In this document: in pieces, positions 1 to 8,040 of the stretch
How positions within the stretch are numbered: the stretch's first letter is position 1
Layout: the number at the start of each line of letters is the position of its first letter
Notes under the pieces: generated by a model
The model's input: the letters and a program-made list of their open reading frames with translations, nothing else
The model's database searches: none
Told to the model about the DNA's origin: nothing
Source: Echinostoma caproni
Taxonomy: Eukaryota; Platyhelminthes; Trematoda; Plagiorchiida; Echinostomatidae
DNA: 16,818 bases
Reading direction: 5' to 3'
NCBI GenBank assembly: GCA_900618425.1
Contig: UZAN01040109.1
Coordinates: forward strand, 29,420 to 46,237
Translations under genes and position numbers: made by a program

Positions 1-290
1 ATAAGCTATGAAAAACAATACAACTGTTTCTACCTGGTTGGGTCTCATCAGCAGTGCGAATCTCTCGGCCCGACTGGGGATCGAGTACAGGATCTTACAG
101 GGGGTAGAATGCAAGCATACTTCCCGCTCAAACATCGAGCAGAACTGATAAGGCCGTTGTCCATTTTAGGTATACACGTTATAGCACAACCCATTTTTCG
201 GGCATGTTACGGGCATCGCACATCTCTCCTTCTAGCATTATCCTCCGGGGTGATGTCTAGACTGGAAACATTCCAACCCAACTCTTTGCT
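1..290 (+). repeat. dispersed repeat, copy A (truncated by window edge)
   Basis: Its left part (about 15-58) matches the arm sequence seen again near 12.0, 12.4 and 13.1 kb, including CTGTTTCNACCTGG and GGGTCTCATCAGCAGTG. The core from about 59 to 290 aligns with 12030-12235, sharing ACTGGGGATCGA, TATACACG, ATATNGCACAACCC and GGAAAC-TT. The two copies are clearly homologous but diverged and carry indels. An open frame across this stretch is a by-product of the repeat and not a gene. Confidence 0.75.
70..140 (-). repeat. tRNA-like (SINE) core inside repeat copy A
   Basis: Read on the minus strand, positions 88-77 give a box-B-like GTACTCGATCCC. Positions 131-116 give a box-A-like TGAGCGGGAAGTATGC. 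Between them CTTGCA and TGTAAG can pair as an anticodon-like stem. The spacing is that of a tRNA, so this repeat probably descends from a tRNA-derived SINE. It is too degraded to be called a functional tRNA. Confidence 0.45.
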
Positions 291-300
291 GTATGACAGT

Positions 301-389
301 CTCGCATTCGCAAACCAGCAGCGGATATTCACTGCCGAGCAGCTGCGTACAGTGCGTTCTCACCGGTTTTCGGGAGTGGATGAGACCCT
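301..389 (+). CDS. possible exon of a CDP-alcohol phosphotransferase-like protein
   Basis: An open frame continues out of the flanking repeat and reads LAFANQQRIFTAEQLRTVRS, then HRFSGVDETL. The arrangement (aromatic-x-S/T-x-EQL, about seven residues, H/Y-R/K-F/Y-S-G/A-VD) resembles the N-terminus of choline/ethanolamine phosphotransferases. Those are membrane enzymes that make phosphatidylcholine or phosphatidylethanolamine in the ER. A possible acceptor is TGTATGACAG ending at 299, and a possible donor is CCCT|GTACGA at 390. The family's next motif (QPFW) is not present in the continuing frame, so it would have to lie in a later exon. The frame otherwise stays open to a TAG at 457. The similarity is recalled, not searched, and is short. 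Confidence 0.3.
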
Positions 390-1496
390 GTACGATGCAT
401 TAATAACCGATCATTCTCACATTACTACTGATGTAATGAAGTACGACATGGCTGTTTAGAATGGGAAGCGGGACAATTCGCTCGCTATTCATTTTTGCAG
501 GCTCTGGTGGAAAGATTGATAAANCCCCCCCCCCTGGTGTGGAACTGTGTTTTTACGCCTGTCCATGGTCTTCCACAAACGCATCAGTAGCATATTAAGA
601 CAAACGACGCATAATCATGGTATGGACTGACAAAACATTATTTTAAATAAAGGCTACTTGTGATTGCACAATACCTTTGTAATTTACCAAGTGCAAGTGA
701 TGTAGCATCAAATAAATCTGGTGTTAATTTAGCTGAATCTGTGGTAGGTTCTCCAATCGCGTTCCTGTGCTGAACTCACAACGTGAGTGGTAATTTGCTC
801 TCAACCAGGCCTCGATTNTTGGAACGAGTCAGTTGCGACACCCCGGGGGGAAGTGATGCGTATGTGGATAGACAAAGGCGATTTTCGAATGAGCTAGTGA
901 TGAGCGAGAACGAACGATTTTCAGTCGGGTGGGGTAGCGCTAATGCCGTTGAGCGATAACTACATTGACTATAGAGTGCGTGGAACCGACCTTGAATGAC
1001 CTCGTTCTGTCGAATGGGGCAAGCGAGTGGCAATACAGACGAGCAATAAACCGCACACTGTGCTCAGGTGTGATTGTCGACAAAAGAAATTCAATGGGTG
1101 GGTTCCTCGTAGGTCCAAAGTGATAAGATGGCCGGGATTTCATTGAGGACTTTGTCTACTCTAATGATATCGTTTGTTAGGATCAATTGCAATCGACTAA
1201 TTGTTTTAAACATTGAAATACAGTTCAGGATTGGCACTTCACGATAGGTGTACAAGGAGCACTATTTCTCCTGAACACCGAAGCTACGTCCAAATCCACC
1301 TGATTAGGGAATCAAGACAAGATTTTTCTCTCGTGATTCTGAGGCTAGCTTACACATGAAGATATTATGGGTAATCCGGTTGTGCCATCATATTTAATGC
1401 TCGCTCGATAGAAACTCGATGGAATAACCGTTGTAGTCAGCTTTCTGTTTCGGGAACCGCCGGTCCGACCCATTTGTATTTAGAGGAAATTTGCAG
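390..1496. other. no supported gene; low-quality bases
   Basis: I see no convincing gene here. Ns occur at 524 (next to a run of ten C) and 818. The stretch 780-1140 is more GC-rich than its surroundings and has overlapping minus-strand open frames of 67-85 residues without recognisable motifs. It may be part of an unrecognised dispersed repeat. Confidence 0.4.
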
Positions 1497-1564
1497 GTCC
1501 CTGTTGCTGTGGAATCTTATGAGTTATTGAGTTATCCTCGCACAAGAGGATCATACTTTTCGGC
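1497..1564 (+). CDS. weak exon candidate
   Basis: After a good acceptor (GGAAATTTGCAG ending at 1496) the frame reads VPVAVESYELLSYPRTRG and stays open to a TAG at 1566. The only nearby donor is a weak GC|GTAGTG at 1565. The residue composition looks coding but no family is recognised. Its phase (2 at the 3' end) does not join directly to the next candidate at 1884, so the case is thin. Confidence 0.18.
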
Positions 1565-1630
1565 GTAGTGCTCCTCATTGGCATGTGATTGTGTGTAACG
1601 GTAATCATTCAGCCTAAAGATTGGGAAGTG

Positions 1631-1633
<3 letters not shown>

Positions 1634-1667
<34 letters not shown>
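1634..1667. repeat. (TA)17 microsatellite
   Basis: Uninterrupted TA dinucleotide tract, bounded by CTG on the left and CATC on the right. The open frames that cross it on both strands (poly Y-I) are artefacts of the repeat. Confidence 0.97.
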
Positions 1668-1671
<4 letters not shown>

Positions 1672-1883
1672 TAGCCCTAAAGCCCAGTGTGATGATATGA
1701 CCAAACATTTCAGCATAGCAGAACTGAGGAATCACACCTTGCCAAGACTGGTGATACTGAACGATAAATGAATCAACAAAATTGGCGAATGACGTGTTTG
1801 GTTGCATTGCAAGCGACACCAAGCGTTCGTGTACCGCTGATGTTACTATACTGCAATGCGAACTTATTTATGGGCTCTTGCAG

Positions 1884-1928
1884 CACAGCGAGGCTTTACG
1901 GGCATTTAACGACGATGGGGCAAATGCG
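1884..1928 (+). CDS. micro-exon candidate (45 nt)
   Basis: A pyrimidine-rich acceptor (GGGCTCTTGCAG ending at 1883) and a good donor (GCG|GTAGGT at 1929) bound exactly 15 codons, HSEALRAFNDDGANA, in phase 0 at both ends. It would therefore splice in frame to the phase-0 acceptor of the exon at 3945. A second donor at 1962 (GTG|GTGAGG) would extend it. No homology is recognised. The splice signals and phase are the only evidence. Confidence 0.27.
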
Positions 1929-1964
1929 GTAGGTAGGCAAGGCGATCGGGATGGGGGGTGGTGA

Positions 1965-2690
1965 GGTTATACTCCGTGGGTCAGAGTTAAACCTGTAAGA
2001 CCTGCAAGACAAAGCAAACAGAATGCCACGAACCAGAAAGGTCCAGTGAGATACAAACGCTCACGATAAAATATGACCGGTGCGGTTACCAAACTTTACA
2101 ATACCGGCACGGCTGTTTGTAATCCAAGTGGGTTAAAAATCCCAGTGAAATTGTTTAGATGTGAAGTGTGAATGATGTGCTTGTACTTACCGCTTTAAGA
2201 TATTTATGTTTGGTAAAAAAACCACCGTTCTAAAGATGTGCGTCGATTATATGGATGCAGTAGAATCCTCTTCCTGATCCTTTGCATAAAGGGTGTCACA
2301 GAGACAGAGCATTGTTTGCAGTATCTTTGTGACTACTCTTAAATTCGATCAAAGTTTTCAGTGTCATACAGAATGTGACAAGTACAAACTAGTTTCATTC
2401 GAAAATAGACCACAATAAATACCGCATAATTTAGATGTTGTGTTGCAGTTATGTGTAAATTTGAATTTTATTCAGTGTGACCGATCAGAACTGACCATTT
2501 TCAGTCCCTTTTTCAAATAACAGGTGAACGCAGCATGATTAGAAACACCGAGCGTTCAAGACTCCATCATTTGCACTTAATGGCCATATTTTGTACATTT
2601 GGTATCTGTGTCTACGGGACGAAATCAAACAAATTCACCAATCGATTGGATTTTTGAAGCCTACATTAAGCCGAGTAGCACATTTGAATT
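1965..2690. other. no supported gene
   Basis: AT-rich noncoding sequence. A strong minus-strand donor-like GCG|GTAAGTACA lies near 2186, but the sequence upstream of it (minus strand) offers only a 13-codon open piece, so I do not call an exon. The part near 2690 may be the decayed 3' end of the adjacent LINE. Confidence 0.4.
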
Positions 2691-3740
2691 TCAGTGCGTT
2701 GGTTGTGTCTTCTATAAGTGCTAAAAAACTGTATAATTGTTTTCGTAAACCAATGAAATAGACAGATGTCAAGCATCCCAACGCCAGCTTGACCTCCGAG
2801 TCACTTTTTCCAGATTTCCTCAACAGATGCCATGATGAGAGAGCACGGCGAAGTAGATAATGCGCATGCATCCGCAGAACACGACCGAGCTCAGAGGAGC
2901 CAGGCTTTGGAAACGTAAATTAAAAGACGACCAGACACGGCGATGTACTCTCTTCCCTTAAGGGAAAGTCGGTGTAACATGTTAGAGTAATATGCTCTGG
3001 CTTTCCTCGATTGCTACATGATCTCCCCCATCAACTTTGCTCCATTTGTTATAAAACTCTCCCGGTACTTGACGATTTTAAACATTTCTAACAAGGAATG
3101 AGTGTAGTCACGTGTCCCTGGCGGTCTTGTGCAGGCACATTCCACTTTGATAATGCAAAGCTCAAATAATATCTGAGTGCTTTGAGTGTCACGCGGTTCA
3201 AAACATGTCGCACTCTCTGCGTATTGTCATCCAATAAGGCGATGTTATCAGTAATTTATTCGTAGACACCTATGTCCTGAAAGGAGTTCTTCTGCATCGT
3301 TTTCTAGACGACACAGAACATTTTGTTGATAAAAAACTAAGGATATAAAGCAGCAGCCCTTTTGCACTCCGCAACAGACGAAAACTGGTGACGAGACCTA
3401 GCTTTAGGCTCCAAGCCGACCTAGATCACGAGGACGCATCTTCAAGAGAACCGACTTATGCTTTCAGGGACTCCATAACTCGGAAAACAGTTTTGTACTG
3501 CAGCACCATCGATCGGCTTAAATACCATTCGGATGTCTAAGAATGCAGTTGTTATTTGTTTCTAGAAAGCATGACGGTGATCTAGCAACTTTGTGAGGGT
3601 GAGCATTTGACCGATTTGTGAGCGACTGACTCGCAACCCACTTTGCTTCTCGGGGCTTCGCTGGTCGGGATCAGGAGCCGTGAGCACAATCAAAATTGCA
3701 ACACAGAATTTCACTGGTGGTCAATCGTCTTCCGTTGTCT
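2690..3740 (-). mobile_element. RTE-type non-LTR retrotransposon remnant (reverse transcriptase)
   Basis: The minus strand reads through the ordered blocks of an RTE/SR2-like reverse transcriptase, with stops and frameshifts. A palm entry block with TAPD...QR, Q-G-LR and LLDHRHAF lies around 3690-3570. TTAFLDIRMVF (expected FLDI..AFD) is near 3550-3520. GVQKGCCFISLVF (expected GVRQGCPLSPFLF) is near 3370-3330. The catalytic YADD region is at 3253-3241, followed by IALLDDN..R and the block ending YYLSFALSKW (to about 3140). KARAYYSN, then KGR, lies near 3010-2930. RVLRMHAHYLLRRAL is near 2885-2840, the typical C-terminal tail. The YADD site is broken by a 2-nt loss and the second Asp reads Asn. 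About 60 expected residues are missing near 2900. Family order and motifs are established knowledge. The clade call is inference. Confidence 0.85.
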
Positions 3741-3944
3741 ACCCACATCGAGACGATAAAACAAATTACCAGGAGTTGTAGTTTCTTCTTGGAAGGAAAG
3801 TGTATCGTCGCACATTCAATTAAAGAAAGTAAAAATAAAAAATCGAATCATATTGGCAAAACATTAATTAGTTGACCTGCCTGTCTTCTTCTCGTCACAA
3901 GTATGAAACTTATAAATTGTGATCTGTCCACAAATTTTCCTCAG

Positions 3945-4087
3945 ATTTGTCGTTATGAGACTGCAACGCACAAGTCCTCGATTGGCGTTACTTCAGAAGG
4001 TTGGATAACCCCCGTGTTGTACGCTCGACAAAGAATAATAGACGCTGAAACCTTTGAAGTCACTGGGATCAGACTTTCACCGGTACG
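3945..4087 (+). CDS. internal exon of an unidentified plus-strand gene (exon a)
   Basis: The acceptor is AAATTTTCCTCAG (ending at 3944) and the donor ACG|GTAAGC (GT at 4088-4089). An earlier, weaker donor CCG|GTACGG lies at 4083. The frame begins ICRYETATHKSSIGV and ends FEVTGIRLSPV plus two bases (CG). It would stop at TAA 4089 if not spliced. The 143-nt exon starts in phase 0 and ends in phase 2. The next candidate exon starts with the single base needed to complete CGA (Arg). The protein looks beta-rich and ordinary. I recognise no family. Confidence 0.55.
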
Positions 4088-4889
4088 GTAAGCTCGTCAC
4101 ATCGCGGGGTAAGCAACCGGCTCCCCTAACGCGAAGGTGGCCTGTTTGGGCTTACGGGGTGCTAGGAACAGAACTTTCAGTTCTCTAGTGTGCTTTACTC
4201 CGTCATCCCTAAAAAGAACTGAGGAGGGTCATCGGATCACTCTGTGATGTCCGCCAGCTTGGGTTTCATTATGAAACTTTGTCACTGTGGGTGTATCTAT
4301 CAAAATTGACCACAAGCCATGTACAGCTGTGTGCTAGTGAGTCAGTTGCGACTGGAGGTGTATTCAGTTGTCGGTTCATGATGCGTGCAAACTACTCACA
4401 GGCGCGAGTAGCACTCTACAAAAGTGGTTGCGAATACTTGTAGTGCTGATGTGAGTTGGTCAAACTTTGATTTTAGTTCATGGTTCCGTTACCCGCAGAC
4501 CTCACCGGTAGCAAATGACCTGCATTCAACATGGTGGTAGTGGATTATTCGGATCTATTTTATATTAAGCGTGCGGGAGGGGGGGGAGAGCATTGGAAAA
4601 ACGGTATGGTTTTTTGTTCTCATGCCACAATAAGAGAACTGTTCATTTTGAATTTGTTCGTTCCCTTTCCAGTCCTAACTTTATACAAACAATAATGCTA
4701 TTTATGACAAGATGGGGACAACCGAAAGTCTTTAGTGACAACTAAAACAACTTCAGAGACGCGTAAATCGAGTTACGCCAATGTATCCAGGTCCATCACA
4801 GGATTTGTATTGATTGTTTGGTAAATGCATCACGGATGCAGCTTTGACAGTCACTTCCCTCAGTTACAGTCATATGACGTTGTTAGCAG

Positions 4890-5029
4890 AATTTTTGACT
4901 GTCCTCGCGGATGTGAAGGATTGTGGTGGATGACCAGGGAGAATCAAGTTCACTTCAGTGAAAAATTGGATGATGATGAGGCATTTGCTGGTTGGCTTAG
5001 ACAAAAACAATTACTCAGTTTACCTTTTG
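4890..5029 (+). CDS. internal exon of the same unidentified gene (exon b)
   Basis: The acceptor is GACGTTGTTAGCAG (ending at 4889) and the donor TTTTG|GTGAGT (GT at 5030) is close to consensus. The frame reads IFDCPRGCEGLWWMTRENQ, then VHFSEKLDDDEAFAGWLRQK and LLSLPF. It has a cysteine pair (CPRGC), a tryptophan pair and an acidic, helical second half. The exon ends with one base of a codon, which the exon at 5892 completes to GCC. An alternative acceptor at 4869 (TTACAG) would add SYDVVSR and would pair with the earlier donor at 4083. Both pairings preserve the frame. Function unknown. Confidence 0.6.
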
Positions 5030-5102
5030 GTGAGTTGCATGCACACAAATCCGGTAACTGAGTCCACCTAGCTGTGAAAGTGGAGGCCGTCGCGCAACTC
5101 GA

Positions 5103-5105
<3 letters not shown>

Positions 5106-5151
<46 letters not shown>
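5106..5151. repeat. (CA)23 microsatellite
   Basis: A perfect CA dinucleotide tract of 46 bases, lying 76 bases inside the intron that follows exon b. The minus-strand open frame crossing it (a poly-Cys-Val run) is an artefact. Confidence 0.98.
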
Positions 5152-5153
<2 letters not shown>

Positions 5154-5891
5154 TATGGCACTCTTAGAGGTGATGACCCACAAAATACTGATCACCCTTG
5201 ATTGGACTGAACACGGAAACAACGTTGGTTGATTTGACAGCAATGATCGCACTTATTCGTGAATTAAATTTTTATTTTGGTCAACCGAACAGGATTTCAT
5301 CGAACCGGAGGGGCGAACTAGTCGACAAATGGGAAAGGAATTTGGACAGATGAGTGCCGGTTTTTGAGAATGACAGTTTTACATCACGTGACTCTCGATA
5401 TGACCCATATTGATATCTTTATAGTAATTAATAATATTGCTATGCATAGGTTGTGTCGTGAGCATTGGATCGTTTACTAACAGTTTGGATTGTGCTGCAG
5501 AGACCGAGTAACTTTGCAGAGGGGAGTGTTACCTCAGTTCACGCACCACAGGTAGTGGTTATTAAATGAATTTGATTTTCCGTTCAAATAGATTTCCTTC
5601 CATTAGTGGCATTCCCATGTTTTGTTCGCTTTCAGCTTTATCTTTGTTTACATGGATTCGTTCGTTGTTTTACCCTTGAAATAACACTGTCGTTTCTCGT
5701 TTGATAGCGCTCGATTGAGCAATGACATTTCCCACCTGGTTGGTTGTACGCTCCATCTAATGCGGACCTGAATCAGAGGTTGGATGTTTGCTTGATTTAG
5801 TGTATTGCCGTAAAAAGTTCAAATTTACGTATAACACGTGATTCCATCATTGATCGGTGTTCAACGCACCCCATTGCTGTTGAACTTTCAG

Positions 5892-6052
5892 CCGGTAGTC
5901 TGTATGACGATACAGGAATGTGTTCAATTCGCGATCACAAAGCTGTTCGGTTTAATAGTACGCGTTATGACAGCTCCAACCGGGTGGTCTTAACACAGGC
6001 GATGTGGACCGGACTGAATGTGGGCGAAAAATTAACTATAAGGACTGATTAA
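5892..6052 (+). CDS. exon c of the same gene, possibly terminal
   Basis: The acceptor is CATTGCTGTTGAACTTTCAG (ending at 5891). Reading continues from exon b in frame: GSLYDDTGMCSIRDHKAV, RFNSTRYDSSNRVVLTQ, then AMWTGLNVGEKLTIRTD and a TAA at 6050-6052. The text is convincingly protein-like, with an N-S-T glycosylation sequon. The exon may be terminal, but no AATAAA follows closely. Alternatively, weak donors at 6004 (GCGAT|GTGGAC, phase 2) or 6020 could carry it to the exon at 6957, whose phase fits 6004. No family is recognised. Confidence 0.55.
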
Positions 6053-6956
6053 TCTGTGCCAAAATATACTTTATTCAGCGTCCTTCTTGATTATAGATAA
6101 ATGAGCTTCACTGATGGGTTCGCTCAAACTTGGCGCTTTCCTTCTCTGGGGACTCGGATTAGATGAAACAGCATGAGTGAACTTTCAATAGTGGCAGCAA
6201 GTTCCACTACTTACCCACGCTCAGATCACCAAGGTTAGTGTAAGGCTTGCGTCGATTTAATATGTCACCAAAAATAGGGTTCGGTTTTACAGAGAACCCT
6301 TGTCAAGTGGCCATTCCACCACATTCTCAATAAGTGTCGCTAACCATTCTCCATCGCGTATTCAATAATCCCGGAGCCTCTTTCTTCACGGTTAGCCGTG
6401 GACTGACAGCTGTTTCGCAGCATGTATCCTGGAAACTTACTTTGTAGCATATAGCATAGCTCTACCGAGACATCAAACGAGAAATACAGCATTGACATAT
6501 GTTAAGCTGTTTGGCTGTCAGGATAATATATCTGGTGGCAGCATCGAATTGGAATTTCAAGGACAGCATTCAATAGGATGTGCATTGCTAATACTTTCCA
6601 GTAAGAATGCTTTAGAGAGAGATTCCAGAGATGAATAGCATGTTGGTTTTGCTGAGTAAACTTACTTTCCGACAAGAAAACAATGTCCTTCAGATAGTGA
6701 CAAATTGGCGAATTCGCTAATTTATTTCGCATAAACCAAATGCCTACTTTAAAAAATAGCAAGTAGTGATTGTCAACTTGGGAAATTACTCTCACACTTC
6801 GATTAAACAGAACGCTATCCACGCTTTACTTCGGTGTGTAATTTGATGGTTCAGTTGTTTGTCTCATGTATAACTATGATGAAGATTCCATTCTATTTTA
6901 TCAACGCAAAATGCAGTGCAAATACAAAAACAAATGCACTAAATCTAATTGGGCAG
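6053..6956. other. intron or intergenic region; one tiny exon candidate
   Basis: No clear gene. A 42-nt open piece at about 6188-6229 lies between TTTCAATAG and CCAAG|GTTAGT and could be a micro-exon, but it can be read in all three phases. A minus-strand 106-codon frame (6822-6502) has no motif or splice support. A minus-strand donor AAA|GTAAGT near 6451 is preceded by a short open piece beginning MSMLYFSFDVS, too weak to call. Confidence 0.4.
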
Positions 6957-7127
6957 TAAATTTGCGTGCGGAACTTATATGCCGAATCGTAAATCTCTGG
7001 TGTTCTATAATCACCGAAACAATCCATCATACGTAATAAATCCTCTATCGATTCACTTTCGGCACAGTGCCGAGCTGCGTCTCTCTGAGAATGAGTACAA
7101 AGAATACGTGTGGATCGGTCCTGTTCG
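6957..7127 (+). CDS. penultimate exon of a plus-strand gene (exon d)
   Basis: The open frame begins after GGGCAG (6956): KFACGTYMPNRKSLVFYN, then PLSIHFRHSAELRLSENEY and KEYVWIGPV plus two bases. The donor is TTCG|GTAAAC (GT at 7128), and without splicing the frame stops at TAA 7129. A better pyrimidine tract precedes a second acceptor, CACTTTCGGCACAG (ending at 7067), so the exon may really be 7068-7127. Both acceptors give the same frame. It ends in phase 2 and is completed by the exon at 7159. The minus-strand frame over the same bases (7153-6893) has no splice or stop context. No family is recognised. Confidence 0.5.
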
Positions 7128-7158
7128 GTAAACTGATCTGTATTCAATTTCACGATAG
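7128..7158 (+). other. 31-nt intron
   Basis: GTAAAC...CACGATAG, bounded by a donor and an acceptor. Removing it avoids the in-frame TAA at 7129 and joins CG|C into an Arg codon, keeping both sides in frame. Very short introns of about 30-40 nt are known in trematode genes, so the length is plausible. Confidence 0.45.
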
Positions 7159-7426
7159 CAAGCTTGGATTAGCCCATTCGATTGTTCAGAGGCACCGGAT
7201 ACTCTTGGATGTAATCACTTATTTTGGATTTGAAGTTGTTCACACCTTTGCACGCCACTGTGACCAGGTTAAGAGGGATATTTTTACTTACTTTCTCCTG
7301 TTACACATGCTTAATCTCCGTACCCTTTTTTACAATACCACTAGACCGATCAATGGTGAACGTTGCTTGGCCGGAAAACACGAGTCGAATCCTTGTGTCC
7401 GTCTCTTTATGGGTCTAAACACTTGA
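7159..7426 (+). CDS. terminal exon of the plus-strand gene (exon e)
   Basis: After the AG at 7158 the frame runs uninterrupted for 88 codons to TGA 7424-7426. It starts KLGLAHSIVQRHRILL, continues DVITYFGFEVVHTFARHCDQ and a hydrophobic stretch (IFTYFLLLHMLNLRTLFY), and ends RLFMGLNT. The stop overlaps a canonical AATAAA at 7426-7431, which strongly supports this as a 3' terminal exon. A donor-like CAG|GTTAAG at 7268 need not be used, because the frame stays open. The hydrophobic run could be a membrane helix. Whether this belongs to the gene of exons a-c or to a separate one is unresolved. Confidence 0.5.
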
Positions 7427-7431
7427 ATAAA
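7426..7431 (+). terminator. poly(A) signal AATAAA (plus-strand gene)
   Basis: A canonical hexamer that overlaps the final base of the TGA stop. A GT/T-rich stretch (GTTTTGTTCTTTATTTCC) follows about 20 bases later, as expected downstream of a cleavage site. The implied 3' UTR is very short. Confidence 0.6.
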
Positions 7432-7459
7432 ACTTTTGCAAACGTCAGAAGTTTTGTTC

Positions 7460-7465
7460 TTTATT
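7460..7465 (-). terminator. poly(A) signal AATAAA (minus-strand gene)
   Basis: The minus strand reads GAGGAAATAAAGAAC, 17 bases past the TAA at 7484-7482. It faces the plus-strand signal across 28 bp. Confidence 0.6.
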
Positions 7466-7481
7466 TCCTCTACTGAAAGCT

Positions 7482-7536
7482 TTAATCTTCTTCCTCAAAC
7501 TTCATGAAAACTTCTTTAAATTTCAGCTTTTCAGCC
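7482..7536 (-). CDS. terminal exon of a convergent minus-strand gene
   Basis: After an acceptor AAGCCAATAG (minus, ending at 7537) one base completes a Leu codon, and the frame reads AEKLKFKEVFMKFEEED then TAA. The tail is Lys/Glu-rich and highly charged, so probably cytosolic or nuclear. A poly(A) signal follows closely. In the unspliced frame the same tail is preceded by SHNSFCKRPKKK and a TGA, so an intron, or a different acceptor at 7574, is needed. No family is identified. Confidence 0.5.
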
Positions 7537-7585
7537 CTATTGGCTTTAATCAACACAGGGTTTATCTTCTTTTTTGGTCTTTTAC

Positions 7586-7647
7586 AAAAGGAATTGTGTG
7601 ATATCTGGGTCACTCAGAAATAAATCCATGCGTTCGTTGTGTTTGAC
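7586..7647 (-). CDS. second-to-last exon of the minus-strand gene
   Basis: Bounded on the minus strand by the acceptor GTGGTCTACAG (ending at 7648) and the donor TTTT|GTAAAA (GT at 7585-7584). The frame is VKHNERMDLFLSDPDITQF, then LL, ending two bases into a codon. It joins the terminal exon in phase across a 49-nt intron (7585-7537). Without splicing it stops at TAA 7584. Confidence 0.45.
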
Positions 7648-7707
7648 CTGTAGACCACATCATCCAGTACATTGTCTTGCAGCATACCAAAGCCTGTGAC
7701 AAACTAC

Positions 7708-7882
7708 CTCATGAAATACTGTCTGATTCCTGTCATCACCAACTAAAGCCCACATATTACCTAATTCCGTTTCAATCTCTCCTTTTTGCATGAAAGAACA
7801 AACACCAACAAGCACATACAAAAGCCTAACACTCTTCGAGTTTTCCTTATCTCCTCCAGTTCTTTTCTTAAGTGGATCATAA
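7708..7882 (-). CDS. upstream exon of the minus-strand gene (5' edge uncertain)
   Basis: Open on the minus strand from 7896. It reads YDPLKKRTGGDKENSKSVRL, then LYVLVGVCSFMQKGEIET, then a block ending DDRNQTVFHE, and finishes at the donor CATGAG|GTAGTT (GT at 7707-7706) in phase 0. A 60-nt intron then leads to VKHNERM. Unspliced, the frame meets TGA at 7662-7660. Acceptor candidates are AAAG at 7883 or CTTAAG at 7867, neither strong. The run KS-x-LL-x-VLVGV-x-x-FMQKG-x-x-E faintly recalls the start of a MAGE/NSE3 winged-helix region, but I do not assign it. Confidence 0.45.
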
Positions 7883-8040
7883 CTTTCGCCATTTATTCAA
7901 AATCCTGAGTTAAAGTCGTACTTGTAGTGTTTTCAATCGTATCATAATTTTTATCTGTTACGCATTTGGTACCTGAGTATACAACCCAGGAGGTAGTAAC
8001 CCGACTTATTCACTTGACTCTAATTTGAAAAGCTTGATAC

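Noticed and set aside
109..459. 116-codon plus-strand open frame as a whole gene
   Set aside because: Its first 60 codons lie in a dispersed repeat that recurs at 12.0 kb. Only the part after 300 looks coding.
776..1143. Overlapping minus-strand frames of 85 and 67 codons
   Set aside because: No motif, no splice or poly(A) context, an N inside, and two overlapping frames of similar quality. More likely repeat or chance.
1532..1822. Frames crossing the TA tract on both strands
   Set aside because: Poly Tyr-Ile runs are produced by the dinucleotide repeat.
4950..5252. 100-codon minus-strand frame with a Cys-Val run
   Set aside because: An artefact of the (CA)23 tract and antisense of exon b.
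6893..7153. 86-codon minus-strand frame
   Set aside because: It is antisense to exon d, which has splice signals, in-phase continuation and a downstream poly(A) signal. The minus frame has none of these.
7660..7662. In-frame TGA as a selenocysteine codon
   Set aside because: A 60-nt GT-AG intron removes it and keeps the frame, and no known selenoprotein context is seen.
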